NCBI GenBank assembly: GCA_030599435.1
Contig: JAUVNZ010000073.1
Span: forward strand, 1 to 7,329
Direction of reading: 5' to 3'
Length of the DNA: 7,329 nucleotides
Origin: Gammaproteobacteria bacterium
Lineage (GTDB): Bacteria > Pseudomonadota > Gammaproteobacteria > SZUA-152
Part shown: in pieces, positions 7,041 through 7,329 of the stretch
Layout: each line of letters opens with the position of its first letter
How positions within the stretch are numbered: position 1 is the stretch's first letter
Position numbers and translations under genes: made by a program
Notes under the pieces: generated by a model
Databases searched by the model: none
Told to the model about the DNA's origin: nothing
What the model saw: the letters and a program-made list of their open reading frames with translations, nothing else

Positions 7041-7329
7041 TTGAAAGTTGCTGCATTTGATAGCCTACGGGGGCGTTATGCCCTGGTCGCGGTAATTGTC
7101 TCTGCCATAGTCGTGGGCGTCGCCTACGTGAGTTATGTCAGGCTCAATAATGTACAAAATCAAACCTCCGAAAACACCACCGCACGTAATCAACTTCTTG
7201 AACACAGCCGCCATATCAGAGATGCGGTTTGGAATACCCGTGAATCTTTAGCCGCTTTTTTACTAACCCCCAATGATGTCGAACAACGGCAAAATATTTA
7301 CAGCTATCTGGATGACGCAAAAGCTCATA
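7041..7329 (+). CDS. Membrane sensor protein, N-terminal part; probable chemoreceptor (truncated)
   Basis: A 96-codon open frame runs off the right edge. From the TTG at 7041 the product starts MKVAAFDSLRGRYALVA, with a basic N-terminus, one hydrophobic membrane segment at about residues 13-33, then a polar, helical region (about 34-96) expected to lie in the periplasm. This layout is typical of methyl-accepting chemotaxis proteins and of some sensor kinases and cyclic-di-GMP sensors; the signalling domain lies outside the window, so the class cannot be read directly. The sigma-28-like promoter upstream favours a chemoreceptor. The start is uncertain: no ATG is in frame, TTG codons at 6984 and 7017 are alternatives, and an AGG lies only three bases before 7041. 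TTG 7041 is preferred because it gives a short basic leader directly before the membrane segment. The gene is divergent from sucA. Confidence 0.75.
   Translation, partial: MKVAAFDSLRGRYALVAVIVSAIVVGVAYVSYVRLNNVQNQTSENTTARNQLLEHSRHIRDAVWNTRESLAAFLLTPNDVEQRQNIYSYLDDAKAH

Overview
The window looks like chromosomal DNA of a motile gammaproteobacterium of moderate G+C content. Three things point there: a sucA-sucB-lpd arrangement with a Pseudomonas-type E3 subunit, a cold-shock/DUF1294 fusion protein of a kind common in gammaproteobacteria, and a FliA (sigma-28)-like promoter in front of a membrane sensor gene. These are judgements from the sequence and remembered families; no database search was possible.

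Layout. At the left edge (1-201, minus strand) is the N-terminal part of an unrecognised protein with a GTG start. Next comes a gene-free stretch (202-459) with hairpin-forming short repeats, then a minus-strand gene for a cold-shock domain fused to a DUF1294 membrane domain (460-1068). A further repeat copy lies between that gene and the next. Positions 1138-6696, all minus strand, form the core: sucA, sucB and lpd, encoding the three subunits (E1, E2, E3) of the 2-oxoglutarate dehydrogenase complex of the TCA cycle. sucA and sucB overlap by 11 bases, and lpd follows sucB after 35 bases, so the three are probably one transcript read right to left. A 344-base divergent intergenic region (6697-7040) separates sucA from a plus-strand gene that runs off the right edge. 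That gene encodes the start of a membrane sensor protein, probably a chemoreceptor.

How the genes work together. SucA decarboxylates 2-oxoglutarate on thiamine diphosphate, SucB carries and transfers the succinyl group on its lipoyl arm to CoA, and Lpd reoxidises the lipoyl group with NAD+. sucCD, which often follows, is not present here; the next gene is the cold-shock/DUF1294 gene, flanked by near-identical 34-base repeats. The core of the window is ordinary metabolism. The parts worth a second look are the hairpin repeat family at 298-438 and 1093-1128, the sigma-28-like promoter at 6951-6977 with its bracketing inverted repeat, and the truncated unknown gene at the left edge.
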